Shown here in pieces: positions 33,733 to 44,256 of a stretch of DNA of 64,000 nucleotides (position 1 is the stretch's first letter; each line of letters begins with the position of its first letter). The position numbers and the translations under genes are program-made. Source of the DNA: Methylohalomonas lacus (GTDB lineage: Bacteria; Pseudomonadota; Gammaproteobacteria; Methylohalomonadales; Methylohalomonadaceae); contig NZ_JANUCT010000001.1 in the NCBI RefSeq assembly GCF_024808875.1, forward strand, positions 62,001-126,000. The letters run 5' to 3'. A model generated the notes under the pieces. The model was given only the letters and a program-made list of their open reading frames with translations, had not been told where the DNA came from and did no database searches.

Positions 33733-34425
33733 ATGTCCGATGAATTTGAACTGCTGGCCGAGAGCCGTGCAGACGTGGGGAAAGGTGCGAGCCGCCGCCT
33801 GCGTCGTGCGGGTCGCCTGCCAGGCATTGTCTATGGCCATCACAGTGAGGCCACACCGATCACGCTGGATGCCGATACCGTCAAGCATCAGCTCGATAAC
33901 GAGGCGTTCTATTCGCACATTCTGACGCTTAAGCTGAACGGCAAGAGCGAACGGGTGGTGCTCAAGGATTTGCAACGTCACCCGTACAAGCCGCTGGCAT
34001 TGCATATCGATCTGCAGCGTGTTTCCGAAAATGAAGCGTTGCACATGAACGTGCCGTTGCACTTCCTGAACGAAGAGGACTGCAAGGGCGTGCGTCTGGG
34101 CGACGGTATCATCAGTCACGTCTATACCGACGTTGAAATTCTCTGTCTGCCGAGAGATCTGCCGGAGTATATCGAGGTCGATGTGGCGGACCTGGATATC
34201 GGCGACAGTGTGCTTATGAGCGAGCTGAAGCTGCCGGCCGGTGTTGAACTTTATGCCGCGCATCATGGCGGTGATATCGAACAGCCAATCGTTACCGTGC
34301 AGGCACCGCGTGTCGTCGAGGAAGAGGAAACCGAGGGTGAAGAAGAAGCGCCCGAGGAGCCGATCGCAACATCCCAGAAGGGTGATGCGGAAGACGACGA
34401 CGAAGCCGAAGCCGACAAGGACTGA
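33733..34425 (+). CDS. rplY: 50S ribosomal protein L25, long (CTC) form
   Basis: 230 residues. MSDEFELLAESRADVGKGASRRLRRAGRLPGIVYG is the 5S-rRNA-binding L25 domain; the rest is the TL5/CTC C-terminal domain. It ends in an acidic tail (EEEETEGEEEAPEEP...DDDEAEADKD), common in CTC proteins. CAGGAGT lies before ATG. Precedes pth by 12 bases. Confidence 0.96.
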   Translation: MSDEFELLAESRADVGKGASRRLRRAGRLPGIVYGHHSEATPITLDADTVKHQLDNEAFYSHILTLKLNGKSERVVLKDLQRHPYKPLALHIDLQRVSENEALHMNVPLHFLNEEDCKGVRLGDGIISHVYTDVEILCLPRDLPEYIEVDVADLDIGDSVLMSELKLPAGVELYAAHHGGDIEQPIVTVQAPRVVEEEETEGEEEAPEEPIATSQKGDAEDDDEAEADKD

Positions 34426-34437
34426 TTCAAAGCTAAC

Positions 34438-35019
34438 ATGCCCGCGGCGCCATTACTTATCGCGGGTCTGGGCAATCCCGGTGCGGAATACGCTGAAACC
34501 CGGCATAATGCCGGGTTTTGGTTTATGGATGCCCTGACGCGCGAACACAGGATCAACCTGCGTTTCGACAAGCGCAGCCAGGGCGAGATCGGCCAGCTCG
34601 ATGGTGACGGCGAACGCTGCTGGTTGCTGAAACCGCAGACATTCATGAATCACAGTGGCCGTTCACTGGCCGCGCTCGCCAACTATTATAATATCCCGGC
34701 CGATCGCATCATCGTGGTCTACGACGAGATCGACCTGCCCCCGGGCACGGTGCGTTTCAAGTTCAAGGGCGGTCACGGCGGCCATAATGGCATGCGCGAC
34801 ATCATCCAGCATCTTGGCACGGCGGATTTCTATCGCGTCCGCGTGGGCGTCGGTCATCCCGGCGACAAGGATCGCGTTATTCCCTATGTATTGGGCCGTC
34901 CGTCGCGGGATGATCGCAAGCTGATTGATGAAAGTATCGACCGGGTGCTGACCGAGCTGCCGGGCATTCTGCGCGGCGACTACGAGAAAATCATGCACCG
35001 TCTGCATACCAAGGAATAG
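34438..35019 (+). CDS. pth: Peptidyl-tRNA hydrolase
   Basis: 193 residues. [22 protein letters not shown] holds the catalytic His in RHNAG, and [11 protein letters not shown] and [11 protein letters not shown] complete the active site. Recycles tRNA from drop-off peptidyl-tRNA. Followed after 7 bases by ychF, the usual pair. Confidence 0.96.
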   Translation: MPAAPLLIAGLGNPGAEYAETRHNAGFWFMDALTREHRINLRFDKRSQGEIGQLDGDGERCWLLKPQTFMNHSGRSLAALANYYNIPADRIIVVYDEIDLPPGTVRFKFKGGHGGHNGMRDIIQHLGTADFYRVRVGVGHPGDKDRVIPYVLGRPSRDDRKLIDESIDRVLTELPGILRGDYEKIMHRLHTKE

Positions 35020-35026
35020 ATCACTT

Positions 35027-36118
35027 ATGGGTTTTCGTTGCGGTATTGTCGGTTTGCCGAATGTCGGCAAGTCGACGCTGTTCAATGCACTGACCAACGC
35101 CGGTATCGACGCGGCCAACTACCCGTTCTGTACCATCGACCCCAACGTCGGTGTCGTACCGGTCCCGGATCCGCGGCTGTACAAGCTGGCGGAGATGGTC
35201 CAGCCGAAGCAGACCGTGCCGGCGACCATGGAATTCGTCGACATCGCCGGTCTGGTCGAGGGCGCGTCCAAGGGCGAAGGGCTGGGCAACCAGTTCCTGT
35301 CACATATACGTGAGACCCAGGCGATCGCCCAGGTCGTGCGCTGTTTTGATGACGAGCAGATCGCACATGTTGCCGGTCGCGTCGATCCGATCGCCGACAT
35401 CGATACCATCAACACCGAACTGTGCCTGGCGGATCTGGATACGGTTGCGCGCGCCTATGACAAGGCCGAGCGTACCGCCAAGAGCGGTGACAAGGACGCC
35501 AGGGCGCGACAGGCGTTGCTGGCACGGCTCAAGCCGCAGCTCGATGACGCGCGGCCGGTGCGCGAGATGACACTCAGCGACGACGAGCAGGTACTGCTGC
35601 GCGACTATCAGCTGCTGACCGCCAAGCCGATGCTGTACATCGCCAACGTCGAGGAAGGCGACGGCACGGGCAATGCCTGGCTGGATAAGGTGCAGGAACG
35701 TGCCGCTGCCGAAGGTTCAATTGTCGTGCCCGTGTGCGCCGCAATCGAATCAGAAATCGCCGAACTGCCGGATGCCGAACGCGATGAATTCCTGCGCGAT
35801 CTTGGATTGGCGGAACCGGGCCTGAACCGAATCATCCGTGCCGGCTTTGATCTGCTCGGCCTGCAGACCTTTTTCACCGCCGGCCCCAAGGAAGTCCGCG
35901 CCTGGACCTGCCGCCGCGGCGCCAACGCGGCACAGGCCGCCGGCGTCATCCATACCGACTTCGAGCGCGGCTTCATCCGCGCGGAAGTAATCGCCTTTGA
36001 CGACTACGTGCAATACAACGGCGAGCAGGGTGCCAAGGACGCCGGCAAATGGCGGCTGGAAGGCAAGGAGTACAAGGTCGCCGACGGCGATGTGATGCTG
36101 TTCCGATTTAATGTCTGA
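35027..36118 (+). CDS. ychF: Redox-responsive ATPase/GTPase YchF
   Basis: 363 residues. P-loop [35 protein letters not shown] (switch II region), the YIANVEE base-specificity segment (N-x-x-E instead of NKxD, which favours ATP), and a C-terminal TGS domain. Obg-family P-loop NTPase that associates with ribosomes. Confidence 0.95.
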   Translation: MGFRCGIVGLPNVGKSTLFNALTNAGIDAANYPFCTIDPNVGVVPVPDPRLYKLAEMVQPKQTVPATMEFVDIAGLVEGASKGEGLGNQFLSHIRETQAIAQVVRCFDDEQIAHVAGRVDPIADIDTINTELCLADLDTVARAYDKAERTAKSGDKDARARQALLARLKPQLDDARPVREMTLSDDEQVLLRDYQLLTAKPMLYIANVEEGDGTGNAWLDKVQERAAAEGSIVVPVCAAIESEIAELPDAERDEFLRDLGLAEPGLNRIIRAGFDLLGLQTFFTAGPKEVRAWTCRRGANAAQAAGVIHTDFERGFIRAEVIAFDDYVQYNGEQGAKDAGKWRLEGKEYKVADGDVMLFRFNV

Positions 36119-36400
36119 ATTTGCGTGAAATCGTCATTCCGGGTACGCCGGAGACACCCTCCGTCTTCACGGCCGGCTGGAAACAATTCATTACGCCAGC
36201 AGTCGCTCGCCGCAGCCGGTTTCCAAGGGATGCAAGCCATGACCGTACAATAGAAGTCCGCAAATGCACGCAAATCAACGCGAATGAAAGGGATATGAAA
36301 GTCGGCAGTTCGGGATCTTGTCGCTTACTTTTAATTGTTCTGCGCTTAATGCGCGGAAACATGGAATCATGGTAATGATTCAGAACACGTGAAACTGACC

Positions 36401-36757
36401 ATGCGCTGGGTATTACGCTCCAAGATCCACCAGGCCCGGGTGACCGACGGTAACGTCGATTACATCGGCAGCATCACGGTTGACAGTGATCTGCTGGACA
36501 GGACCGGCCTCTGGCCGAATGATCAGGTTCAGGTGGTGAGTAACACCTCGGGCGCCAATTTCATCACCTACGTCATTCCGGCCCCGGCCGGCAGCGGCGA
36601 GATTTGCATGAACGGCGCCGCTGCGCTGTACTGTCAGCCCGGTGAGGAGATTATCATCATGGGTTATGAACTGACCGACCGGCCGTTGACGGCGCAGGTC
36701 ATCCTGGTGGATGACCGTAACCGTTTCGTGCGCTACCTCGAGGGCGGCCATGACTGA
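36401..36757 (+). CDS. panD: Aspartate 1-decarboxylase
   Basis: 118 residues from ATG 36401; GTG 36389 would add four. MRWVLRSKIHQARVTDGNVDYIGSITVD aligns with E. coli PanD, and self-cleavage would occur between Gly and Ser in YIGS (Ser24 here), leaving the pyruvoyl group. NGAAALYCQPGEEIIIMGY is also conserved. It makes beta-alanine for pantothenate. panB and panC are not nearby. It overlaps the class II aldolase gene by 8 bases. The 280 bases between ychF and this gene hold nothing I could identify. Confidence 0.93.
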   Translation: MRWVLRSKIHQARVTDGNVDYIGSITVDSDLLDRTGLWPNDQVQVVSNTSGANFITYVIPAPAGSGEICMNGAAALYCQPGEEIIIMGYELTDRPLTAQVILVDDRNRFVRYLEGGHD

Positions 36758-37406
36758 TGCCGGCGACGTCGAGGCCGACCTGCGACGGCAGCTGTTGTCG
36801 ACCGCACAGCGGTTGCCTATCATCGGCCTCAGCGCGGCGGCGACCGGTAACGTCAGTGTGCGCTGCGGTGACGACCTGCTGATCACGCCCAGCGGCATCG
36901 ACTACGCCGAATTGCAGGCCGAAGATATGGTGCGACTGGATGCAACGGGCCGGGTCTCCGACGGCCAGCGCCGGCCATCCAGCGAATGGCGCGTCCATCG
37001 CGATCTGTACCGGGCGCGGCCGGAGTTTGGTGCTATCGTGCACAGTCATTCGGCCTGTGCGACGGCGATCGCCTGTCAGCGCCGGGCCATACCGCCGTTT
37101 CACTATATGGTGATCCGCGCCGGCGGCCATGATATCCGTTGCGCCGAGTATGCGACCTTTGGCACGCAACAGTTGTCGGATAATGTAGCCACGGCCATGG
37201 CCGGGCGCAGTGCCTGCCTGCTCGCCAACCACGGCCAGATTGCCGCCGGCCCCGACTTGCCGGGGGCATTGCGGCTGGCCTGGGAAGTCGAGGAACTGGC
37301 CCGCCAGTTTTGTTATACCCTGCAGCTGGGTGAGCCCGTGCTGCTCGACGATGCCGAGCTGGCGCGGGTCAGCGCGCAGTTCCGCGACTATGGTCAGCAG
37401 TGCTGA
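36750..37406 (+). CDS. Class II aldolase/adducin family protein
   Basis: 218 residues from ATG 36750. GNVSVRCGDDLLITPSGIDY, the catalytic glutamate in SSEWRVHRDLY, zinc ligands in IVHSHSACATAIA, and NHGQIAAG match L-fuculose-phosphate aldolase-like enzymes. The substrate cannot be told apart from ribulose-phosphate or other sugar-phosphate aldolases. Translationally coupled to panD. Confidence 0.88.
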   Translation: MTDAGDVEADLRRQLLSTAQRLPIIGLSAAATGNVSVRCGDDLLITPSGIDYAELQAEDMVRLDATGRVSDGQRRPSSEWRVHRDLYRARPEFGAIVHSHSACATAIACQRRAIPPFHYMVIRAGGHDIRCAEYATFGTQQLSDNVATAMAGRSACLLANHGQIAAGPDLPGALRLAWEVEELARQFCYTLQLGEPVLLDDAELARVSAQFRDYGQQC

Positions 37407-37464
37407 AAAACCGATTGCCTGCGGCCGGCGCGCCGCTGTTAATCAATGATCAGGAGTTTGTTGC

Positions 37465-38514
37465 ATGAGTGATGCTGTTGTTGAAACCGATGTGGTAATT
37501 GTCGGTGCCGGCCCCGCGGGTTTGTTCCAGGTGTTTGAGCTTGGCCTGCTGGGGATCAAGGCGCATGTCGTTGATTCATTGCCGCATGTCGGTGGCCAGT
37601 GTGCCGAGCTGTACCCGGACAAGCCGATATACGATATTCCGGCAATCCCGGTATGCAGTGCGCAGGAACTGATCGATCGGCTCATGGAACAGATCAAGCC
37701 GTTCGAACCCAGCTTCCATCTCGGTCATGAAGTTTCGGGTCTCAAGCGGCTCGACGATCAGCGCTTCGAACTGACCACCAGTCGCGGGCAGCAGTTTGTC
37801 ACGCAAACGGTCATCATTGCCGGTGGTCTGGGGGCTTTCCAGCCGCGGCCGCTGCGGGTCAAGGGGGCGGAGCAATTCAATGGTTCGCTGATTCAGTACA
37901 AGGTCAAGGATCCGGAGCGTTATCGCGACAAGACTGTGGCGATTCTCGGTGGCGGCGACTCGGCGCTGGATTGGGCGCTGGAACTCGAGAAGATTGCCAG
38001 GCGCGTCATTCTCATCCACCGGCGCAAGGAGTTCCGCGGTGCCCAGGCGTCGGTCGACAAGCTGATGCAGCTGTGTACCGAGGGTGACATCGAATTCATT
38101 CCGGCACAGATGAAGCAGGTCAATGAAGAAGAAGGCCGGTTTGCCGGTCTGACGGTGAAGCCGCTGGACAGCGACGAGTTGCAACAGGTCGATTGCGACG
38201 AGGTGCTGGTATTCTATGGCCTGTCACCGAATCTCGGTCCCATCGGCGAGTGGGGACTGAACCAGCAACGCAACCAGATCGAGGTCGATACAGAGACCTT
38301 CCAGACCAGTATCCCGGGTATTTTTGCCGTCGGTGATATCAATACCTATCCGGGCAAGAAGAAGCTCATACTGAGCGGTTTTCACGAGGGCGCGCTGGCC
38401 GCGTTTGCGGTCGACAAGTATCTGAACCCGGACAAGAAGCAGTTCCTGCAGTACACCACGACGAGCCCGGTGATGCACGAGCGTCTCGGGGTCAAGGAAA
38501 CTGACGACGCCTGA
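37465..38514 (+). CDS. Ferredoxin-NADP reductase (thioredoxin-reductase-like, YumC type)
   Basis: 349 residues. FAD site VGAGPAGLFQVFELG, NADPH site LGGGDSALDWALE, and FAD-contact GDINTYPGKKKLILSGFHEGALAAF. The CxxC pair of true thioredoxin reductases is missing, and LIHRRKEFRGAQASVDKLM matches the ferredoxin reductase branch. Supplies reduced ferredoxin. CAGGAGT ribosome-binding site precedes ATG. Confidence 0.9.
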   Translation: MSDAVVETDVVIVGAGPAGLFQVFELGLLGIKAHVVDSLPHVGGQCAELYPDKPIYDIPAIPVCSAQELIDRLMEQIKPFEPSFHLGHEVSGLKRLDDQRFELTTSRGQQFVTQTVIIAGGLGAFQPRPLRVKGAEQFNGSLIQYKVKDPERYRDKTVAILGGGDSALDWALELEKIARRVILIHRRKEFRGAQASVDKLMQLCTEGDIEFIPAQMKQVNEEEGRFAGLTVKPLDSDELQQVDCDEVLVFYGLSPNLGPIGEWGLNQQRNQIEVDTETFQTSIPGIFAVGDINTYPGKKKLILSGFHEGALAAFAVDKYLNPDKKQFLQYTTTSPVMHERLGVKETDDA

Positions 38515-38560
38515 TGGCCAGTCCGACTGTAGTAACCAACATTTTGCGAGGAGATGGATT

Positions 38561-39145
38561 ATGAAACCGTTGTCAGCACTGATGCTTTTCATGGTCGCAT
38601 TATCCATCAGCGGCTGCGCCCTGAGTCCGCAGACCATTAATATCCAGCCGCAGGTGGCGCTTGATGATGCTGTTGCCCGGGGCGACGGGCGGACACTGGC
38701 CCTGACCGTGACCGATGAACGTAAAACCCGCGTATTGGGTACACGCGGCGGTGTTTACGCGGCAACCTCGGAGATCAGCACAGCCGCGGATATTCGCCCG
38801 GCCATCCGCGACGAGCTGGCGCGGCAGCTGGACAAGCTCGGGTTCAGGGTCGTGGATTCCGGGGCGGATGCGGACGCGGCACTGAAGGTCATTGTCGACA
38901 GCATCGAGTACCAGGCCAGTGGTGCGCCCGTGGTCAAGTCGGTGGAAACGGCGGCCACCATCCGGGTTCAGGCACGAGTGGACAATCGTGAATACTCCGG
39001 CCGCTATCGCGGTACACGAACCACGGACGTGTTCACGGCACCGGATGTCGAGGAAAATGAAGCCATGATCAATGCTGCCGTCGCGCGGGTGCTGGAACGG
39101 CTGCTGCGCGATACGGAATTACAGGACTTCCTGCGCGGCGCCTAG
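38561..39145 (+). CDS. YajG-like lipoprotein
   Basis: 194 residues. Signal MKPLSALMLFMVALSISGC with lipobox SGC. Mature part begins ALSPQTINIQPQV and includes VTDERKTRVLGTRGGVYAATSEIS, the YajG family pattern. Outer-membrane lipoprotein of unknown role. GGAG site before ATG. Confidence 0.82.
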   Translation: MKPLSALMLFMVALSISGCALSPQTINIQPQVALDDAVARGDGRTLALTVTDERKTRVLGTRGGVYAATSEISTAADIRPAIRDELARQLDKLGFRVVDSGADADAALKVIVDSIEYQASGAPVVKSVETAATIRVQARVDNREYSGRYRGTRTTDVFTAPDVEENEAMINAAVARVLERLLRDTELQDFLRGA

Positions 39146-39282
39146 TCCCTGTCGTGCTCCAACAACAGGGATATTGATCCACTTCACACAATACGCATGT
39201 CCCCAGTGACGGAGGACGCCCAGGCTACGCTTTATGCCGGAGAGGCTGTATAGTTGCCGAAAAAATAAAATACAACATACGT

Positions 39283-41406
39283 ATGGACAACACTACAACT
39301 AGAACAAGTCCATTCAGTCCCGACGAAAATGGCGACAGCGGCAATACACCGCAACGACAATCCAGCGATCAGCAGCTGCGTCTTATTGCAAACGCGCTAC
39401 CGGCGCTGATTGCCTACCTCGATACCAAATACCACTACCGGTTTGTCAACAGGACCTATGCGGACTGGTTCGGCTATGAGCCGGATAAACTGGTCGGCAA
39501 GTCGGTCCGCACCGTACTGACCGCTGACCAGCTCGAGCAGCGGCTGCCGTATCTGGAACGCGCGCTGACCGGTGAAACAGTGCGTTTCGAGGCCGAGGTT
39601 GACAGTTTTAACGGTCACAAGCGGGTGCTTGTGACCTATATTCCCGACATCAACAATGCTGGCAGTGTCGTTGGTATTAATTCCCTCGTCTGGGATATCA
39701 CTTCAAGCAAGGAAGCCGAGGCGTCACTGCGCAAGCTGCAGCATGATTACGCGGCGCTGATCAATTCCATTGAGGGTATCGTCTGGGAAGCCGATGCCAA
39801 AACCTTCCAGTTCACCTTCGTCAGCGCCCAGGCCGAGGCCATACTCGGCTATCCGCTGGCCGACTGGCTGTCGGAAACGGATTTCTGGAGCAACCACATT
39901 CATCCGGATGATCGCGACTGGGTGGTTCGCAGTTGCCTGGAAGCCACGGCCAATCTGCGCAACAACGATTTCGAATACCGGATGATCGCCGCTTCCGGCC
40001 AGGTGGTCTGGTTGCGCGATATCGTCACGGTCCGTGTCGAGGACGGTGTGCCCAAGCTGCGTGGTGTCATGATCGATATCACCAGCCAGAAGAAGAACGA
40101 GGAGCAACTCGAATACCTGGCGAATAACGACAGTGTAACCGGTGTGCCGAACCGGAACCTGTTGCTGGATCGCCTGGAACAGGCGTTGGCCTATAGCGGC
40201 TGGCAGAAACGCCCCATGGCGGTGGTCTGCATCAGTATCAACCGTTTCAAGCGCATCAATGAAAGTCTCGGTCATGAAGCCGGTGATGAACTGCTGCGGC
40301 AAATGGCTGCCTATCTGCGCACGATCCTGCGCGAACGCGATACCGTAGCCAGGCTGGCGGGTAATGAATTCGCATTGATACTCACGGAGATGTCCCGCGA
40401 TGCCGACGTCGCGCGCATCATGCAGAAGATTTGTCACGGCCTGGAGGCGCCGTTCAGCATCGCCGATCAGGAGGTGGCCGTTGACGTCAGCGCCGGCATC
40501 AGCATGCCACCGAACGATGGCCAGCAGGCGGTCACGTTGCTCAAGCATGCCGAGTTTGCCATGCATTCAGCCAAGAAACAGCATAGCGGCGGCAACGCTT
40601 ACCAGCATTACTCGGAATCGCTGGGCAGCCAGATATCCGACACGCTGGCACTCGAGAATGCGCTGCGTCGCGCTATTGAAGAGGATGAATTCGAGCTCTA
40701 TTACCAGCCCCAATACGACATGGGCACGGGTCGGATCGTTGCGGTCGAGGCCCTGTTGCGCTGGCCGCGGCCGGACACCGGCGAAATGGTGATGCCTGCA
40801 ACCATCATCCCGATGTGCGAAGAAAGTGGCCTGATAACACCGCTGGGATTGTGGGTACTCAGGCGCGCCTGTCGCGATTACAGCCGCTGGCAGCGTCAGA
40901 GAATCGCGCCACCACGGGTGGCGGTAAATATTTCGGCGCGACAATTCCAGGCCCAGGATCTGGTGGAAACCATCCGCGAGATACTGCAGGCGCAGCAGAT
41001 GCGCGCCGCGCAGCTGGAACTGGAGCTGACCGAAAGCGTGTTGCAGACGCAAAGCGCCACCGAGCAGATGCATGCCCTGGCCGGACTGGGCATTCAGATC
41101 GCGATTGATGATTTTGGTATCGGCTATTCGTCACTCAGTTATCTGAAACACCTGCCGGTCAGTAAATTGAAGATCGATCGTTCGTTTTTGCGCGGTATTC
41201 CGGAAGACGAGGATAACAAGGCCATTGTCGAGGCCGTGATCAGCATGGCGCGCAGCCTGAAGTTACAGGTTCTGGCCGAGGGGGTCGAGAATGCCACCCA
41301 GCGGCGCTACCTGCGCGCACGCGGCTGCGACCAGGTCCAGGGCTATCTCTATAGCCGACCGCTGCCGCTGGCGGATATCGAGGCACTGTTGCAGCAAAGC
41401 GACTGA
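39283..41406 (+). CDS. PAS-PAS-GGDEF-EAL cyclic-di-GMP protein
   Basis: 707 residues, no membrane segments. Two PAS domains (about 30-150 and 155-275, second ending GVMIDITSQKKNEEQL), GGDEF domain (275-440) and EAL domain (450-700). The cyclase signature is degenerate: A359-G-N-E-F instead of GGDEF. The EAL motif is intact (E489-A-L-L-R), as are DDFGIGYSSLSYL and KIDRSF, so it is most likely a phosphodiesterase with a regulatory, perhaps GTP-binding, GGDEF part. Ligand of the PAS domains is unknown. A bidirectional terminator follows. Confidence 0.92.
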   Translation: MDNTTTRTSPFSPDENGDSGNTPQRQSSDQQLRLIANALPALIAYLDTKYHYRFVNRTYADWFGYEPDKLVGKSVRTVLTADQLEQRLPYLERALTGETVRFEAEVDSFNGHKRVLVTYIPDINNAGSVVGINSLVWDITSSKEAEASLRKLQHDYAALINSIEGIVWEADAKTFQFTFVSAQAEAILGYPLADWLSETDFWSNHIHPDDRDWVVRSCLEATANLRNNDFEYRMIAASGQVVWLRDIVTVRVEDGVPKLRGVMIDITSQKKNEEQLEYLANNDSVTGVPNRNLLLDRLEQALAYSGWQKRPMAVVCISINRFKRINESLGHEAGDELLRQMAAYLRTILRERDTVARLAGNEFALILTEMSRDADVARIMQKICHGLEAPFSIADQEVAVDVSAGISMPPNDGQQAVTLLKHAEFAMHSAKKQHSGGNAYQHYSESLGSQISDTLALENALRRAIEEDEFELYYQPQYDMGTGRIVAVEALLRWPRPDTGEMVMPATIIPMCEESGLITPLGLWVLRRACRDYSRWQRQRIAPPRVAVNISARQFQAQDLVETIREILQAQQMRAAQLELELTESVLQTQSATEQMHALAGLGIQIAIDDFGIGYSSLSYLKHLPVSKLKIDRSFLRGIPEDEDNKAIVEAVISMARSLKLQVLAEGVENATQRRYLRARGCDQVQGYLYSRPLPLADIEALLQQSD

Positions 41407-41425
41407 CACATGCTGCGGACGTAAA

Positions 41426-41451
41426 AAAGCCCGGCGCGGCTGCCGGGCTTT
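41426..41451. terminator. Bidirectional terminator between convergent genes
   Basis: AAAGCCCGGC-GCGGCT-GCCGGGCTTT, ten perfect pairs, flanked by six A on the left and TTT on the right, between the PAS-GGDEF-EAL gene and the minus-strand propeller gene. Confidence 0.85.
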
Positions 41452-41469
41452 GTGCCAGCAAGCCTGGCG

Positions 41470-42354
41470 TCAGTCTGCGTGTATGCGGTAGGCCTGCAAC
41501 GTGCCGTCGTTCATCATCGGGATCAGAATGAGACTCTTGCCCGGGATGTATTCCAGATCGGCGCTGCCCTGATTCAAATCCAGAAGCTGTTCGGCTTCAC
41601 CGCGGGGTGTGACATGCAACAACTTACCGGCCATCCAGTCGGTAACGTAAAAATCACCCTCGAGATCGACCTCGACACCGTCGAGATTGCCGATGGGGTC
41701 GCCGGAACCGATACTGCTGATGGACTTGTCGGCCAGTGCGACGGTCTTGAGGTGGCCCGGGGTGTCCGTGGCGAAACCGTCGGTCATCACGCCCCAGCTG
41801 CCGACAACAAGCTGGTCGTGCACGACCTGCAGGCCGTTCGGATTTTCCAGCTGATCGTTTTCCAGCCAGATGGAAAACACGCCGTTTTCCAGCCGGTGAA
41901 TACGGTTCAGCATCATGTCGGAAACATAGATGCTGCCGTCATCGGCCGCGGCGACATCATTCAGGAACTGCGCATCTGCCACCACATAGCGGTTGAGTAT
42001 CTCGCCGCTGGCAATATCGATCTCGACCAGTGTGTCGATGTCGGCGACATAGAGCCGGTCACCATGAATGGCCAGTCCCTTGGGCGCATTCAGGCCGCTG
42101 ACCCAGTCACGCTGTTTGATTGTCCCGTCCATGGCAACCGTGGCGATGAAACCCTTGCCGTTCTTGGCATCAGGCTGCCCATTGACGTTGGAAACGTATA
42201 AAAGGTCACGCTGCTCGTCGTAAACGACCGACTCCGGGTTCTTGAAACCGGCCGTTTCCCAGACGGCCTCCACTTCGCCGGCATGCGCCGACACCGGCAA
42301 CGGCGCCAGCATGACGGCGGTTACGATGAAAGCAACCAGTCCTGTCTTCAGCAT
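41470..42354 (-). CDS. Secreted SMP-30/NHL-type beta-propeller protein
   Basis: 294 residues. Signal peptide MLKTGLVAFIVTAVMLAPLPVSAHA. Propeller blades with repeating motifs (PESVVYDEQRDLLYVSNV, PKGLAIHGDRLYVADIDTL, LNDVAAADDGSIYVSDMMLNRIHRL, LDGVEVDLEGDFYVTDW). SMP-30/gluconolactonase-type metal ligands are not clearly conserved; a periplasmic sensor or lactonase-like enzyme is possible. GGAGAAT precedes the ATG. Confidence 0.8.
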   Translation of the reverse strand: MLKTGLVAFIVTAVMLAPLPVSAHAGEVEAVWETAGFKNPESVVYDEQRDLLYVSNVNGQPDAKNGKGFIATVAMDGTIKQRDWVSGLNAPKGLAIHGDRLYVADIDTLVEIDIASGEILNRYVVADAQFLNDVAAADDGSIYVSDMMLNRIHRLENGVFSIWLENDQLENPNGLQVVHDQLVVGSWGVMTDGFATDTPGHLKTVALADKSISSIGSGDPIGNLDGVEVDLEGDFYVTDWMAGKLLHVTPRGEAEQLLDLNQGSADLEYIPGKSLILIPMMNDGTLQAYRIHAD

Positions 42355-42393
42355 TGGATTCTCCTGCGATGAAATGAAATTAGCGCAACACAG

Positions 42394-43200
42394 TTACGCG
42401 TTCTTGTAATCGAACAGTTCCGTGAGTTTGTTGCCCGGATCCGGCGCACTCATGAACGCCTCGCCGACCAGGTAGGCATTGACACCGTGCTTGCGCAGCA
42501 GGGCGACGTCGGCGGGGCTATGAATACCGCTTTCGCTGATTACGGTGCGATCATGAAATACGTCAGGCAGCAGGCCAATGGTGGTCTGGATGTCAGTGTT
42601 GAAACTGCGCAGGTCGCGGTTGTTGATACCGATCATGGGCGTGCGCAACATCAGCGCGCGCTCGAGTTCCTCGCGGTCATGCACCTCCACCAGTACGTCG
42701 AGACCGAGATCGGCTGCCAGCCAGGCCAGCTCCTGCATCGGTTGGTCCTCGAGCGCAGCGACGATCAGCAGGATGCAGTCGGCGCCGATGGCGCGCGCCT
42801 CATAGACCTGGTAGGGATCGATCACGAAATCCTTGCGCAGCACCGGCAGGCTGCAGGCGTCGCGGGCCTCGGCGAGATGCGCGTCATTGCCCTGGAAGAA
42901 ATCGACGTCGGTCAGCACCGACAGGCAGGTGGCGCCGGCGGCGGCGTAGGAACGCGCGATCGCCGCCGGATCGAAATCATGACGCAGCACGCCCTTGCTT
43001 GGCGAGGCGCGCTTGATCTCGGCGATCACCGCCGCCTGGCCCTCTTCCATGCGCGTCCTGATGGCGCGGTAAAAGCCGCGTGGTGCCGGTTGATCGCGCA
43101 GCCGCGCCTGCAGGTCCTCTATGCTGGACTGGCATTGGCGTTCGCTGATTTCCTCGCCTTTGCGTGCGAGGATGCGCTTGAGGATATCCGGCGTATTCAT
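42394..43200 (-). CDS. trpC: Indole-3-glycerol phosphate synthase
   Basis: 268 residues from ATG 43200 ([18 protein letters not shown]); a longer frame to 43236 would overlap trpD and add 12 residues. [41 protein letters not shown] and [10 protein letters not shown] carry the catalytic Glu/Lys set. Last of the trpEGDC order; not fused to trpF. Confidence 0.95.
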   Translation of the reverse strand: MNTPDILKRILARKGEEISERQCQSSIEDLQARLRDQPAPRGFYRAIRTRMEEGQAAVIAEIKRASPSKGVLRHDFDPAAIARSYAAAGATCLSVLTDVDFFQGNDAHLAEARDACSLPVLRKDFVIDPYQVYEARAIGADCILLIVAALEDQPMQELAWLAADLGLDVLVEVHDREELERALMLRTPMIGINNRDLRSFNTDIQTTIGLLPDVFHDRTVISESGIHSPADVALLRKHGVNAYLVGEAFMSAPDPGNKLTELFDYKNA

Positions 43201-43225
43201 GGCAGAAGGGCGTTTAACGGACGGT

Positions 43226-44245
43226 TTAGAGTTCATGACTGAGATCGATCAACTGCTTCAGTCTGGCGGCGGCGTCGCCGCTGGCGATCACCTCGCCAGC
43301 CCGGCGCACACCGGCGGCCAGATCGTTTTCCAGGCCGGCGACGTAGATGGCGGCGCCGGCGTTGAGCTGGACAATGCGGCTGGCGGCGCCGTGACTGCCG
43401 TCCAGGGCGGCGCGGAACAGTTTCAGACTGGACGCCAGGTCAACGGCGGCCAGATCGGCGGCGTCGCACGGCGCCAGATCGAAATCGGCCGGCGTGATTG
43501 AATAGCGCGAGATGGTGCCGTCTTTCAGTTCGGCAATCTCGGTGGTTGCGGCCAGGCTGATCTCGTCGAGTCCGTCGGCGGCGTGAACGACCATGACGTG
43601 GCGGCTGCCGAGCTTGTGCAGAACCTCGGCCAGGTGCTGCAGCCAGTCGCGGCTGAACACGCCGAGTACCTGGTTGGGCGCGGCAGCCGGGTTGCTCAGC
43701 GGGCCGAGCAGATTGAACAGCGTGCGCAGGCCGAGTTCCCGGCGCGGGCCGACGGCGTGTTTCATGGCACCGTGATGGCGCGGCGCGAACAGGAAACCGA
43801 CGCCGATGCGATCGATGCAGGTGCCGACCTGGTCGGCCGTCAGTTCGAGATTGACGCCGGCGGCTTCCAGTACGTCGGCACTGCCGCAGGTGCTGGAGAC
43901 GGCGCGGTTGCCGTGCTTGGCGACGCGGCCGCCGGCGGCCGCGACGACGAAGGCCGCCGCCGTGGATATGTTGAACGTGTTGGCGCCGTCGCCGCCGGTG
44001 CCGCAGGTATCGACCAGGTGCGTCCGGTCGCGGACCGCAACCGCGGTGGCGAGCGAGCGCATGACCTCGACCGCGGCGGTGATCTCGTCGACCGTCTCGC
44101 CCTTCATGCGCAGGGCGACCATGACGCCGGCGATCTGCGCCGGCGTCGCCTCGCCGGTCATGATCGTTTCCATGACCGCACGCATGGAGGCGCGATCCAG
44201 GTCGATGCGGTTGACCAGCTTGTCGAGGGCGGTGCGAATGTCCAT
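43226..44245 (-). CDS. trpD: Anthranilate phosphoribosyltransferase
   Basis: 339 residues. [23 protein letters not shown] is the PRPP-binding glycine-rich loop; [20 protein letters not shown] and DELDEIS-type motif ([12 protein letters not shown]) follow. Transfers ribose-phosphate to anthranilate. Lies 11 bases after trpG; not fused to it. Confidence 0.96.
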   Translation of the reverse strand: MDIRTALDKLVNRIDLDRASMRAVMETIMTGEATPAQIAGVMVALRMKGETVDEITAAVEVMRSLATAVAVRDRTHLVDTCGTGGDGANTFNISTAAAFVVAAAGGRVAKHGNRAVSSTCGSADVLEAAGVNLELTADQVGTCIDRIGVGFLFAPRHHGAMKHAVGPRRELGLRTLFNLLGPLSNPAAAPNQVLGVFSRDWLQHLAEVLHKLGSRHVMVVHAADGLDEISLAATTEIAELKDGTISRYSITPADFDLAPCDAADLAAVDLASSLKLFRAALDGSHGAASRIVQLNAGAAIYVAGLENDLAAGVRRAGEVIASGDAAARLKQLIDLSHEL

Positions 44246-44256
44246 GGCGATGTCGC

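Noticed and set aside
36121-36375. Open frames between ychF and panD
   Set aside because: No ribosome-binding sites, no domain, low-complexity translation; treated as intergenic.
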